Shown piece after piece: positions 8,926-20,260 of a stretch of DNA of 64,000 bases; the stretch's first letter is position 1, and the number at the start of each line of letters is the position of its first letter. The stretch is taken from NCBI GenBank assembly GCA_034359265.1, contig CP136890.1, forward strand, positions 51,665,001 to 51,729,000. Reading direction: 5' to 3'. The notes below the pieces were generated by a model, which was not told the origin of the DNA, ran no database searches, and saw nothing but the letters and a program-made list of their open reading frames with translations. Made by a program: the position numbers and the translations under genes. Source of the stretch: Canna indica. Lineage: Eukaryota; Streptophyta; Magnoliopsida; Zingiberales; Cannaceae.

Positions 8926-9898
8926 CAGGGCCGGCCCCACACTAGGGCCAAGGGGGGCATTGGGCCCCCTTGAATTTTTTTCAAAAAAATAAATATTAAA
9001 TATGATTTGGTATTTCTAAAAAAGATATATGATTCAATTTCATATATATTATCAAGTTCAAATATTTAAATAATATATTCATAGCTTAGTGTTAGTGCTT
9101 GTTTATTTTATTTATAGGTCATGGATTCAAATCTCATCACTAGTATTTTATGTGCATTATTTATTTTTTTTCGTAATGACCGAATATAAAGTTATTTTTT
9201 TATAAAAAGCTCCAAATTATTTTCTATTAATTTTTAACTTAAGTCCAAACTTTCTCCATTAATTTTTATGCTAAGTCAAAATTTTCTCCATTATTTTTTT
9301 ACCTCTAAATATCTCGTGTTGATTTCATTCCTAATAAATCTTTGTATGCTATTATCTATACTCATATTATTAAGTTGTACTAACATTTTGTAGATGAGTT
9401 ATTTAATATATGTTAGATCTTGAGTCGAACTTAATCGAGCTTGTTCACGAGCTCAATTGAGCTCGATAGAATTCGAGCTCCCCTCAGCTCGATCTCGAGC
9501 CGAGCTTAATCGAGCTCGTTAATGAGCTCGGTCAAGCTCGAGAACTCGAGTATAACTTGAGCTTAGAGATTGAAGCTCGATTAAGCTCAAGCTCGAGCTC
9601 GAGCTCGATCTCAACATTTCTTAAACAAGCCAAGCACAAGCACAAGCAAGCTCGACTCGGCTGGGCTCGGTTACACCCCTATGAAAGAATTATCTTTTAA
9701 GAGTGCAATAACATAATTATTTTTATTTTGAAGACTTTAACAATATTTTTAAAATATGGACATAGATGAAGAAATTTTACTAGTTATAAGTTGTGATTTT
9801 AATTAAAATTTTAAAGTTGAACAGTTAAAAGAAATATATTTAAATTTTTTATATTTTAAATTGGCCCTCCCTCGGTTAAAGTTTTGCATCCGCCACTA
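8926..9898. mobile_element. Non-autonomous hAT-type element
   Basis: A 973-bp insertion flanked by an exact 8-bp duplication, TCTACAAG (8918-8925 and 9899-9906), the size made by hAT transposases. The ends, CAGGGCCGG and the complement TAGTGGCGG, are imperfect inverted repeats. It has no transposase open frame, is AT-rich, and holds an AGCTCGA-rich block at 9420-9665. It lies inside LTR C. Confidence 0.75.
9420..9665. repeat. AGCTCGA-rich degenerate repeat
   Basis: Many overlapping GAGCTCGA / TCGAGCTC words, self-complementary and in both orientations, inside the hAT-type element. No reading frame is visible. Confidence 0.75.
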
Positions 9899-10213
9899 TC
9901 TACAAGACACCAAGGTGTTTACATGCACACCTTGCAAGCTACACTTAAATTCGATACAAGATAATAGGAAAACAAGATTAATGGAGCTTAAATATAAAAC
10001 AACCTTGATGAAGCTCCAATAATGTTCCTCCTAGCACTTCAATGCCTCAAGTCTGGATTTCTTGGTTAAAAGTAAATCCTGATGAAGTGAGGAGGGATTA
10101 TGAATGTGGAAGTGAAGATTAGGGTTTTAGATAAACTTTTTTAGGCTCAAATACTCTATGATAGACTCAATGAATAGCAAGAGATCGAGGTGAGGAGGCT
10201 ATTATTAGGCTTC

Positions 10214-10221
10214 TATTTATA
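10214..10221 (-). promoter_or_regulatory. TATA box of LTR C
   Basis: TATAAATA on the minus strand, directly downstream (in element direction) of the palindrome array at 10285-10412. Confidence 0.5.
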
Positions 10222-10284
10222 AGCCATGAAGAGAGGAGCTTGAAACAACCACTGCAACGGATAGATTTCTATATGTTGTCGCCC

Positions 10285-10412
10285 GTTAGTCGATCACCTG
10301 GTCGATGGGTCGGTCGATCGACCGAGCGATCCGTCATCGACCAAAAGCCTTCTATGGCTTTTGAGCCTCTGGCGGTCGATGGTCAGTTGACCGACCAATC
10401 GACCAAAGCATC
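10285..10412 (-). repeat. TCGACCGA palindrome array (LTR C)
   Basis: A shorter and more decayed array with GGTCGATCGACCGA, CATCGACC and CAATCGACC words. Confidence 0.75.
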
Positions 10413-10751
10413 GGTCGAAACACAGTTATGAGCATGCTTTTGCTGATTTCTCAATTGGTTTCAGTTTAGGGTTTCGATTGGGTTTTGGCTTTACATAAAT
10501 ACATCAAATGGGTTGACTTAAAGCCTTACAAGGGTTTTACAATCATTTCAAATCCTAGACCTAACTTTTGACTCGATCGCCTCCGAAGCCGTCAACACTT
10601 GAATTTCCGTGATTTGTCCGTGATTTTTTGACGAACTTCGCGCGTGTATCGATCGCTCAACCCAAGATCAAATACTTGATAAACCCATTAGAATAAGTTT
10701 GTTATCATCAAAATCAAGATGATGACCAAGGTTGAAAACCTTACGCCAACA

Positions 10752-12198
10752 CACGAGAGATACATTAGCCAAAATTTATGAATGAGTACCGGTAAAAAGA
10801 AATAACTAAGTGCAATACAAATAACTACGTTCCCAAATTATCCAATTCGGAACAATTCAAGGGTTGTACATCGTATAAAAGATCATCTACTTCTTTTAAA
10901 CGAACATACAACTCCCGAACGGATCTAAGGTTTTGCTAAATCATATCTGACTCATCGATGCGTACTCCAAATGTATCAACTCGACATGATTATTTTCTAA
11001 ATTTGTTGATGTCGGCGCGAGTCCATAGTGAACATCGACGCGGGTCTTAGGTTTCAGCCCTAACGCCGGCGCCGACGTCCACAATCATTTAATTTTTTTC
11101 CTCCAATTGAACTAACTAGGTGTCATCATTAACAGTAAATAATTGAATTAACTCATTATTGGACTAATACTAATTGAATTAACACTAAATAATACTAACA
11201 CTAATATATAACCCTAAATAACAAATTAACATTAATAGTAAATAAACTAAATTAACCCTAATTAATTAACACCTAATTAACATTAATAGTAAATAAAATA
11301 AATTAAAACCCTAATTAACATTAACAATTTAATTAAACCCTAAATAAATTAACATTAACAATTTAATTAAACTCTTAAAAAATTTAACTTTAAATAAAAT
11401 ATCAGGGTTTAATTAAACCCTAATCATCCTAATAGTAGCAGTAGCCATCGGCGATGAGGGGGAGAGGGAGAGATGAGAAGATGAGGAGAGGGAGAGGCTG
11501 CTGACGATATCCCGTTGGCCATCGGGCTACAGACCAAGGGAGAGGGGGTGGCAAACTAAGGGATCGAAGGAGAGGGGCGGCGGCAGTCAAATGAAAAGGT
11601 AGGAGATGGCCGAAGAGATACCTAGAGGCGGAGAGAAGGCCATAACCGGGAAGATGAGGGACGGCGACCGGCAGTAGCAGCGGTGACAGTGTCGGGCAAC
11701 AACATCGGCGAGAACGCACGGAGGAGAAGAAAGAAGGAAGAAAGAAAGGGGCAGGCGTGAATGCAAATAAAAACATCCATCACCAACGACTGAGTCAACC
11801 GTTGTTGAGCCGTTGCAAACAAAAAGATAACATCACCAACTGCCTACGCGACCCTCGCGAAGCCGTTGGTGATAAATTTTTTATTTTCACCATGCGAGCA
11901 CGCCATCGACTCACGAGCGACTGATACAAAAGCCATACGTAAACCATTGCTAATGTATTATTAAGTCACCAACGGGCCACATGGCACTCGAGAAGCCATT
12001 GCTGATAAGTTATTTTATTTGCGTGTCGTGTGTGCGCCATCTACTTATAAGCGACGGTTGTGGCGACCGTAAGCTTGTTGTTGTAGATGTTGCTATATCT
12101 GCAATGACCCGAGCGATCGTAAGAAAGCCGTGGGTCTTTCTGACGGCTATGGCGGCTCTGGATGATGGCCATCGGTGAAACTAATATTTCTAGTAGTG
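10752..12198. mobile_element. CACTA transposon end, truncated
   Basis: The right terminus at 12198 reads, on the minus strand, CACTACTAGAAATATTAG, a typical CACTA end. Before it lie subterminal motifs of the type CACCAACGGGC, GCCGTTGGTGA and GCCATCGGTGA, alternating in orientation over about 450 bp. The left end meets LTR C at 10751 without a matching terminus, so the other end is lost. 11080-11420 is an AT-rich stretch of TTAAC/CTAAT words. 11430-11720 is a purine-rich low-complexity stretch whose minus-strand open frame (11429-11776) I do not regard as a gene. Confidence 0.7.
10828..10966 (-). pseudogene. Possible remnant coding segment
   Basis: One minus-strand frame reads about 45 codons (VRIDESDMI, stop, QNLRSVRELYVRLKEVDDLL ...) ending in a TAG at the 10828 end, with one internal stop. 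Its charged, leucine-spaced composition looks coding. I do not recognise the family. It could be the tail of the CACTA-encoded protein. Confidence 0.3.
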
Positions 12199-12884
12199 GA
12201 AGTGGATATATATATATGTTGTTTTAAAGAAACAGACCACATCAACAAAAATGTTTGCCACGTAGATTATTTTTAACAGCACAGTGGGGGTAGGGACTTA
12301 ACTAGAAACGGAGAATATAATTAGGGATTTATGTGAACGGAAATTTAGTCGTGGGACCAAAGTGAAAATCATGAAAAAGTTTAGTGACAATTTTGGACCT
12401 TTTCCCTAATTTTATTCATTATCGAAAATATGGGGCTATCGGACCCTAATTGTCGAGATAGCTCAATTTGGGTCGATAGCCCAATTCCAATGGCTCAATT
12501 CGTGCCCAATAGTCTGATTTTAGTTTTTTTTGTTATCGTACTAATCAACCGGGCTGGCCCATTTACTTTTTGTGTCGTGTAGGGCTGAGGTCCCGGACCC
12601 GAACTTTTATCCGGTCGGGCATGATTTTTTTACGGGGTGGGCTAGCTCCACCTGATATCTCTGATCTGACACAAAATGTCAGGTCCAATAGGAGTTCAAC
12701 AGAATTTAGAAGCAATAATAAGTAAATAGAGGTAAAAGGGTAAATCTGTCATTTTACCCAATAATAATTCATCGATTACAACAAAATCAATTCGAACCAG
12801 AATAATATTATTTTTATACTGTAAAATCATCATTTAGTTTAGTACAATATTATTTTATATTATTTAATTATTTCTTAAATAAAT
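12199..12884. other. Unassigned AT-rich spacer
   Basis: Between a CACTA end and a gypsy LTR. It holds short TA runs and a CCGGTCGGGC-containing patch near 12590-12640, and is otherwise AT-rich with many stops in all frames. I recognise no gene or element. Confidence 0.5.
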
Positions 12885-15047
12885 TGTCACGCCCCAACTC
12901 AGGGTTGCATGACTGGCTAGGGTATGTGTCAATACCCCGAAGCCTACCACATGCACTAACCAATCACATAAAGAATCAACACTGAACCAACAAGAGAATC
13001 ATGAAATAAAACGATGACCAAACTTTATTATATTCAAAACAATTTTAAGTTTAAAGAAAACAACTCAACTTTTCAATTCAAACATTTCAAGTTTTGAAAA
13101 CAGTAAATGTTTTACAAAAGACCACTCAGTGCATGACCAACAACCTAAACAACACGACTACGACTATATGGACGCCTGCTACCATGCCACCAGGCCTCCA
13201 GCTGCCCTCCAGCTACACCATGCCACCAGGCCGTACCTCATTGATCAGGCTCTGCAAAAACAAAATAATAAACCATGAGTTCACGAGGAACTCAATGAGC
13301 GGTTCTTTCGAACCTCCACTTAGATCCCCGGTAAGTTAACATATATAATAGTACGATACAGTTAAGGAATTTAAGCTAACCAGTTTACTATGCCATACTA
13401 GTACATAACCCGGCCTCTTGGACCATTACCACACTTGGTATCACTCGGCCACTGTGGGCCTAAACTATGTAGAAGGTTCGGCCACGCCAGACTTCCCCTC
13501 TCTACGAATTGAAACCAGGCCGGGTGGGCCTCCGCCAGTGCCCAATAATGCAGATATTATTCAAACAACCAAATTGCCGGGACCGTCGACTAGGATGGCC
13601 ACTAGTCTCAGGAGCCCTCTGGGTTAGGGATAGCTAGTCCCACCCAACTCAGGTCTACCGTCAGCGTGGCCCACTGACGAAATCTCAAGACCCTTCGCCA
13701 CTCGGGTCTAACACCTAGTGGGCCCGCAGGTGCAATCTCAAGACCCTAAATCATCGTTGAGTCGTGTGGTAGCCATTCGGCTAAAAACACTCCTCAGTAG
13801 ACCATCTCAATCACAATACACAATCAGAGTTTCTATAATAATTCCATTTAGCTTTTCGGGCACTGCCCATATTCGACCCTTCCCTCGAGCCGCACTAGCC
13901 GAACACTAGTGTCCGCTATCCTTCTCTTGGTGTGGAACCTAGTTTATGCATTCAATCTTTCAAGTACAACTACAATTCCTAAGTATGAAAATACCAAATT
14001 TCTAATTCATCTCAGCTCATAGAACATATGAAAATTTGATTAACAATTATCGACAATAATAACCATATGATTTCCAAAATAAAAAGACTGAAATCAGCAA
14101 TTAATCACTAAATTCAGTAATGAAACAAGTAGTCTAGATTGGCAAGGATTTGACACTAACAATTGGAAAATAAATGAAGAATTTCAAATTTTCTATGATT
14201 CACCTACCATACTAAATCCTAACCATATGTGTGTATTCAAGAACATTTCCTTATAAAATATTAATCTAATCTACCACTAGTAGCAAATCATCCATCGAGT
14301 GATTAATCTATAACATAAGTTAACTAATAAAATCTCTAGATGAAAGTATGAATCAACTCGAGTTCTTCTCCCCCTCATACCCGCTCGGACGAACCCAACA
14401 TAGGCTTATCATGCTTGGCCGAGACTAACCCGAGTGGAAAGGGAGGACCTTTGGCCATGATCAAGGATAACCAAGTCACCAATCATGAAAAGAACTCGAT
14501 CCGAGAGGGTTCGGCCACTCTAGGAAATTGGGGGAAAATTTGGCATGACCTTGCCATTTTTTCCTTCATGCGGCCGACCCTTAAAATCGAGGAAAACTTC
14601 GAGAAACTTCATCAATTAATAGCATACACACAATACGGTCAAATCTCGGAAGAAAACTCGGTGAAACGACTGAATCACTACGAGAAATTGACAAATCCTC
14701 ATAACTTGGATCGGCTACCCGCCTACCCTTGAGATCTTGGTTCAACCACTCACCTTGACTAGGGAAGAAGATGGATGAGATGACGATGATCCCGATCTCT
14801 CCGACAATAGCACAGATCCGGTGTTGCCTAAGAACACCTCTTCTCCTCTCCTCGGGCTGCGTGCGGCTCGACTTGTCTTGAGCCGCACGGTGGATTGAGG
14901 TGATAGATTAATCCCCCCTTTTTTTTTACAACAATACCCTTCCTTCACTAATTCTTTTACCTGATTCCACCTAAGTCTAAACCGAGTCTCGATTCGACCA
15001 GCGAACCCAATTTCAACCCGACTTGAATCAATCTAACACATAAATCA
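12885..15047 (-). mobile_element. Diverged gypsy LTR, minus strand
   Basis: On the minus strand it ends TTGGGGCGTGACA at 12885, like the LTRs at 1-6521, and has the matching ...CTAGGGTATG... block just before. It keeps a donor GTGAGTGG (14753) and acceptor TTTTTGCAG (13252). Body sequence is much diverged and the seven-unit hairpin array is not recognisable, though short hairpins such as GACTAG/CTAGTC occur near 13590. Its 5' boundary is set where copia-type RT codons begin at about 15048. Open frames inside (13094-13909, 14415-14732) look like chance frames. Confidence 0.7.
13252..14753 (-). other. Putative LTR intron, minus-strand gypsy LTR
   Basis: Donor CAAG/GTGAGTGG at 14753 and acceptor TTTTTGCAG/AGCCTGAT at 13252. 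Exon sequence around both sites matches the other LTRs although the intron body does not. Confidence 0.4.
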
Positions 15048-15067
15048 TAAAAGCCTAGACTTGTATC
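15048..15067 (-). pseudogene. Copia RT remnant, left part of element H
   Basis: The minus strand reads codons for R-Y-K-S-R-L, continuing the reverse transcriptase start (...DGSVDRY) at 34199-34355 once element D and one copy of its GTATC duplication are removed. This shows that D inserted into the RT gene of an older minus-strand copia element. Confidence 0.65.
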
Positions 15068-16792
15068 TGAAGGAAATAATGCCCCTGAGCCAATCACATG
15101 TTGATGTGTAGAGAACTATTTTTGGTTAATGAATAATATGAGTCACTTTTTCATCATATGCTGCATCTATATTTTGTATATATTAGATTGTGATGAACCC
15201 CATGAACCCGGGCAATTCATTCCAAGGCCATGATAAGATCATGCCAGTGAGACTTGGAATCCAGATGCCCTTGTTCTAAATGTTCCTAGTCGTACGATCA
15301 CCAATTATGGGATTGATGATTCCAGATAGACAAGTGTACTCGGTACATGCCTTACGCGATAAGGGGTAGCTGATCTCACAGTTACCTATGAGCCGTCATT
15401 AATGTACAAGTGCAGGTGCTCATTAGGGAATGAGTTCACTGAACGAACCTACACGACAAACACATAATAGAATCCTTACATAAGTGTCAATAGGATGTTC
15501 CTCGGGTGATAGTAGGTGCAAGCAGTCCTTGGACCTAAGGTTGTCATGGTTACGTTGTGACTGATGACCCATTCCTTTGGTTCTATCCCTACGTGGCCTA
15601 GCGTCATGTGTCAGGTATTACTGGGCATGGGGAAGCATTCATGAAGGTAGGTGAGCAACCAACCGCCGAGCGGCCGAAGGCATTCTGCCCCTTCTGGGCA
15701 TCGTTCGGTTGACCAAAATGCCTTCATCTTCTGTCGGTCGACCAGTCGGTCGGCCGAACCTGGGCAGGCTGCTTCCTTGTGTAGTTTTCTGGGCGGGGCT
15801 GATTTTTGTGTTCCGTTTTTGCTTAGTCTACTTATATAACATTTATATAACATAAATATTATATAGTGATTGCCCCCATTTGGATTCAATAAAAATATAT
15901 AGAAAATCAAAATTCTTAAGAATCAAAATCTAACTTTTGGGGTCTTGTACAAATTTCTGAAAAATGAAAATTTTCTAATCTTTCGGGTCAAATATGGGTA
16001 GTCTAAAGGCTTCCAAAAAATCTTTAAAAATATCTGGTTATCTAGTTTTTACCTAAGGAACAATTTCCGATATTTTTGGTGCCAAAAAAATATCTAGGTC
16101 ATATAGCCCTCCAATGAGCTCCCTAGGCTTAGTGAATTTCAAGGTCATTTTTTGATTTTTCAATTTTTCATGTTTTAGGGTTCGGGATTGGTTTTTTATT
16201 TTCTTTGCATCATCATGAGGATTTACAATTTATCTAGACATCCTAAACCTAGACTCTAACTTCCCAAAGAATCTCGAGCGTCGACGAGCGTCCTTGCCGA
16301 TTTCTTTGATTTTTTCGATCGCGGACGTCGTGCGCTAACCGACTTGGAACCTGAAAGTATTTCTCCATGAAACATTAGTTCCAAGTTTGTTATCATCAAA
16401 ACCGAGATTAAGACCAAGGTAGAAAACCTTAGGCCAACAGTTTTCTCATCCCCTCTTCCTCCCATTTGGTGCTCGATTCTTGGTGGAAGGGCCGGCTTCA
16501 CCTTGATGTGTTTCGGGGTTGAGATTGCCTCTCCGTTGAGCCGCAACGAGTCTTGATGTTTGCTGCCCCCTTATTGTGATGCGCTTGGTGTGGACCTTCC
16601 TTGGAGGATGTGTTCATGTGCATCTTGAAACAAGGATAGGAGCAGCATACCATCTGCGGTATAAGGTATATCTTCTCATTCTACTCGTAGATTTAATTCC
16701 TTAAAGATTGCTAAAGTTGATCGCTCGTTTAGGGATGGTTTGAGTTTTTAAAAATCAATTTTTCCATTGTGCTTCTTCTTCCCATCCCAACA
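15068..16792 (+). mobile_element. 5' LTR of element D
   Basis: It aligns with the 3' LTR at 32205-34193. About 1.1 kb (the part matching 32700-33838) is missing and replaced by a piece of a SIRE-type LTR at 15662-16439. The terminus CCCAACA at 16792 is followed by the primer site. Confidence 0.8.
15662..16439 (-). mobile_element. SIRE-type LTR fragment, minus strand
   Basis: On the minus strand it begins TGTTGGCCTAAGG at 16439 and matches the first half of the SIRE-type LTRs up to the palindrome array (15665-15756), where it stops abruptly. The promoter half is missing along with neighbouring D LTR sequence, so one deletion removed both. Confidence 0.75.
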
Positions 16793-16793
16793 G

Positions 16794-16808
16794 TGGTATC
16801 AGAACCAC
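16794..16808 (+). other. Primer binding site of element D
   Basis: TGGTATCAGAACCAC two bases after the LTR, a variant of the tRNA-iMet complement TGGTATCAGAGC. Confidence 0.7.
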
Positions 16809-18225
16809 CTTTAGTAAATTTTTCTAGAATTTTATTACGCGTTATTGTTGCGTTTATGAACCGTTCGCTCCCTAAACGTCATGCTGCCCGGTTTTTGTTT
16901 TCAGGGGTTCTTGAGTCGTTCTTTTGGCTCCATGGTTCATGCAATGAATCGAGGTGGTAGCCTACTGTCCAAACTTGTCTTGGATAGATTTCGAACTCAA
17001 GAACCCCATGGGTTCATAGTAGAACAACCTCGAAAACTGAAATTTTCAGCATGTGTTGTTTGGACCATTTTCGGTGGAAACGTAACCCGATTAGTGCATT
17101 TTCGGATTCTATTTTTTCCTTTCTTTTTCTTAATTGTTAAGATGCATTAAAGGATGATTATGGATGAGCCCCATGTGTTGTGACTGTGTGTAAAATATGG
17201 TTGTGTTGATTGCTTGTAAATTTATAAAATTTTAGCATTGTAACTTTTGAAAAGTGCCTGGGTACCCCTGTCTTCCTCTTGAGAATTTTGATTGTAATCT
17301 TCTTCTCCCTCTCCTTAAACCTTTCCCCAAGGGTTGTTTGTGGTCTTTTTGTTTTAGTTTTGTAAAATTAGAAGTTTAGGGGCAGATTCGCGACGAGCAC
17401 GCTTGCTGCCCTGTTTTGGTGCGCGCGCGGAGAGGAGGTGTTCAGCGCCATGATAATGACAACTTGAACCCTGGGTAGGCACTGATGGAAGCAGCAACCT
17501 TTAAGATATTTTTGGGCAGCACCATGGCGAGACGGATCTCCCTCAAACCCTAGGATGATGGCCTTGGGAACATCCATAATCATCCTTATTTACTTTATGC
17601 TTTTATTTATTGCTTTTGCTTCAATTGTTGATAGCATAGATAATTATAAGTGCATGAAGAAACCCTCCAATAATATTGAGTCCTAATTGCTAAGATATTA
17701 AGAATATCAGTCATGCCTTCCATCGTTATGAGGTACAAGTGTGTCTATTGTCACAACGGGTTTGTTGTGCAAACACAAGACCTTTTGTGCTAATAGACAC
17801 GTTGCATCTCATATGGCACATACACTTGTGTCTCTACTATTAGCTTGAAAGTGAGTTACCTTGTTGTACAAACTCAAGGGTGGTTGTTTTCTCGCTAGAG
17901 TAAACAAACGATGGGTCCGACTCAACTAGGATGCTTGGTTTGTTGTGCAAACACAAGGCCATGGTAACCCAAGAGGCAAAAACTTGATGGAAGTCGCATA
18001 ACGATGTGATCGATAAAGAGTTACCTACCCATGGACCTATTAGGGTTTGTCGTGTTAAATGTGAGACCTGAGTAGGAGAAGTGGGGTTCCATCTTCCCCT
18101 AAGAAAGTCTACCAATGAGGGCTTCCCGTTTCCCAAGAGCCATGATTAATCAAAAGACCTTAATAATAATGCATATAACATATCTGCTTATTTATGTCTT
18201 TTCTTTTCATTGTAGCATATTCAAC
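16809..18225 (+). other. Untranslated leader of element D
   Basis: About 1.4 kb between primer site and gag with no convincing open frame. Three related hairpin-forming words, of type TTTGTTGTGCAAACACAAG, occur at about 17761, 17861 and 17939. A long leader is usual for this copia group. Confidence 0.6.
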
Positions 18226-19060
18226 ATGTCATCTACACTGTCATTGCGAAGTATACTTGATGGAAATAAACTCACTGGACTGTACTATGTCGATTGGTTG
18301 CAAAACTTAAGGATTGTCCTCACCCAGGAGAGACTTTCCTATATTCTTGATAACATGCCACCGGATGCCCCTTCCCAAAGGGCTACCGAGGAAGTGAGAG
18401 CCACTTACAAGAAGTGGCAAGATGATAGTACTATTGTTCAGTGTATTATGCTCGCCTCTATGTCCGATGTGTTGCAGTGACAACATGAAAAGATGGATAC
18501 AAGGGTCATCCTCTCTCACCTTAAGGAGTTGTACAGTGAAGAGAGCCGAACTGTTAGGATTGAGTTGTCACAACAACTCTTCCAGGTAGAGACCCTTGTT
18601 GAAACCCATGTTCTCAAATTAATCAATTTGATCGAGAGGTTAGAGAAATTGGGCGTAAACATAGATAAGGGGCTAAGTCATGACTTAATACTCCAATTCC
18701 TTCTAGGGTCATTTCATAGTTTATCCTTAACTATCACATGAACACGCTGGACGCCTCGCTTCCCGAGCTCCTTAATATGCTGAAGACTACTGAGTCCCAC
18801 CTTCTGAAGGAAAAAGGATAAAGTCTTGTTAGTGGGTAGTGCCTATAAAAAGGCAAAGAAATGCTCTGTTAAGAACAAAGCGAAAAACAAAGATGTGAAA
18901 CCCAAGAAGGATATCAAGAAGAAAGGAAAGAAGGCTCCTAAGGGCACCTGCTTCCATTGTGGTAAAGATGGCCACTTGAAGCACAATTGCAATGAGTATA
19001 TTGCAGGAGTAAAGCAGAAAAGTGCTTCTGAAGCCCCCTCTCTAGGTGCGATTGTTATTG
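18226..19060 (+). pseudogene. Element D gag (broken)
   Basis: Structural protein of the virus-like particle. ATG at 18226 opens MSSTLSLRSILDGNKLTG, followed by a UBN2-type gag core (DWLQNLRIVLTQERLSYIL), then LINLIERLEKLGVNI and HDLILQFLLGSF. A nucleocapsid zinc knuckle CFHCGKDGHLKHNC (C-X2-C-X4-H-X4-C) follows a lysine-rich stretch at about 18840-18990. Damage: a TGA at 18478 within the core, a frameshift near 18738, and a second frame change before 18826. The family's usual gag is about 300 residues, and the extent here fits. Confidence 0.8.
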
Positions 19061-19069
19061 AAATAAATT

Positions 19070-19300
19070 TATCATTACAAAAATCTACTACATGGGTATT
19101 GGATACCGGTTGTGGTGCTCACATTTGCTATGAATATTATTTATGTTACTTTGTTGCTAGAACAAGGCTATGAAATGTCTTTAAAAGACAATTGTTGCCA
19201 CATATATCATTCTGATGAATTATATGGAACTGGACACATTTCAAATGGTTTGATGGTCTTAGCAGTAACTGATAATGGTTTGTTGTCTACCTGTTGAGAC
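19070..19300 (+). pseudogene. Element D protease remnant
   Basis: Codons for STTWVLDTGCGAHIC at about 19084-19130 match the copia aspartic protease active site, with D-T-G present. The frame then shifts, and the rest of protease and most of integrase up to about 19380 are missing or scrambled. Confidence 0.7.
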
Positions 19301-19379
19301 ATAAGTCTGATACTTTTGCAAAGTTCAAAGAGTATAAGGCCGAGGTTGAGAAACAAATATGAAAAAGTATTAAAACCCT

Positions 19380-19531
19380 TCAATCAGATTGAGATGGTGA
19401 GTACTTATCCACTGAGTTTCTACATTATCTAAAAGACAATGGGATTCTCTCTGGATGGACCCCTCTAGGCACACCACAACATAATGGAGTATTTGAAAGG
19501 AGGAATCGCACGTTGTTAGACATGATGCAGT
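19380..19531 (+). pseudogene. Element D integrase, left part
   Basis: Reads DGEYLSTEFLHYL and GTPQHNGVFERRNRTLL, the second Asp and the Glu region of the copia DDE integrase. Stops occur near 19361 and 19391. It ends at codons for DMM, where element E is inserted. The same gene resumes at 30437 with codons RSMICF. Confidence 0.85.
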
Positions 19532-19869
19532 TGTTGGCTTAAGGTTTTCAACCTTGGTCTTAATCTCGGTTTCGAAGATAACAAACATGGAACTAATATT
19601 TCATTAAGAAATCCTTCAGGTTCCATATCGGTTAGCGTTCGATGTCCTCGATCGAATAAATCAGAAGAAATCAGAAAATCAGAAGGACGTTGATCATCGC
19701 GCTCGGGTTTGTCGTGGAATATCTCAAAGTTCGACATGTGAACCAAAGACGTATTGGACGAGTCCAAAGATCACATGGAAAACTCTCCAAGATGACGCAC
19801 GTTGAAGGCCAGAACCCGCAAATGAAGAGCGCAATAAAAATGGCTAAAAAACCAATATCATCCTATGTT

Positions 19870-20205
19870 CGGTCGACCGAAGGATGCCGTAAATCGACAG
19901 TAGTCTCTCGGTCGATCGGTCGGACGACCGAAGATGGGTAAAAAGCGACAGTGGCTACTTCGATCGATCGGGCGGTCGACCGACAGAGGTCAAAATTTGG
20001 CAGAGGGCACATCGGTCGACCGATCGGTCGTTCGGATTGCAGATCGCATATCGCACCCTGAGCTTCACTGTGTCGATCGACCGGACTGTGGATCGCGAGG
20101 CTCGTGACTCATTCGATCGACCCGTCGGTCGACCGGACAACACAATTTAAGCGTAGTGGGCTGGCGATCGATCGGTCGGTCAATCGGCCAATCGACCGAG
20201 CGACT
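19870..20205 (+). repeat. TCGACCGA palindrome array (LTR E, 5')
   Basis: Many GGTCGACCGA, GATCGATCGG and GGTCGATCGGTC words upstream of the TATA box. Confidence 0.85.
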
Positions 20206-20252
20206 GTAACGGATAGTTTTCTACCCGTTGAGCTGTCATTTCTTTGAGAGGT

Positions 20253-20260
20253 TATAAATA
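20253..20260 (+). promoter_or_regulatory. TATA box of element E 5' LTR
   Basis: TATAAATA in GAGGTTATAAATATACC, just after the palindrome array. It is the probable promoter of the element's RNA. Confidence 0.6.

Larger units (their letters stand above)
6758..10751 (-). mobile_element. SIRE-type 5' LTR (copy C), twice interrupted
   Basis: On the minus strand the LTR begins TGTTGGCGTAAGG at 10751 and ends at 6758 next to the primer site. Solo LTR B is inserted only nine bases from its end (6767-8550), and a hAT element at 8926-9898. Without these the LTR is about 1.2 kb. It has a palindrome array (10285-10412) and a TATA box. With the gag fragment it forms a truncated element. Confidence 0.85.

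Noticed and set aside
11200..11400. Telomere-like CCCTAAA words
   Set aside because: They are scattered, mixed with TTAAC and CTAAT words, and never tandem.
11429..11776. 115-codon minus-strand frame
   Set aside because: Composition (L, P, S, F runs) follows from a GGAGAGG-rich purine tract on the plus strand; no motif.
12885..15047. Hairpin array in the diverged minus-strand gypsy LTR
   Set aside because: Short hairpins such as GACTAG/CTAGTC occur, but no repeated core or unit spacing could be recognised.
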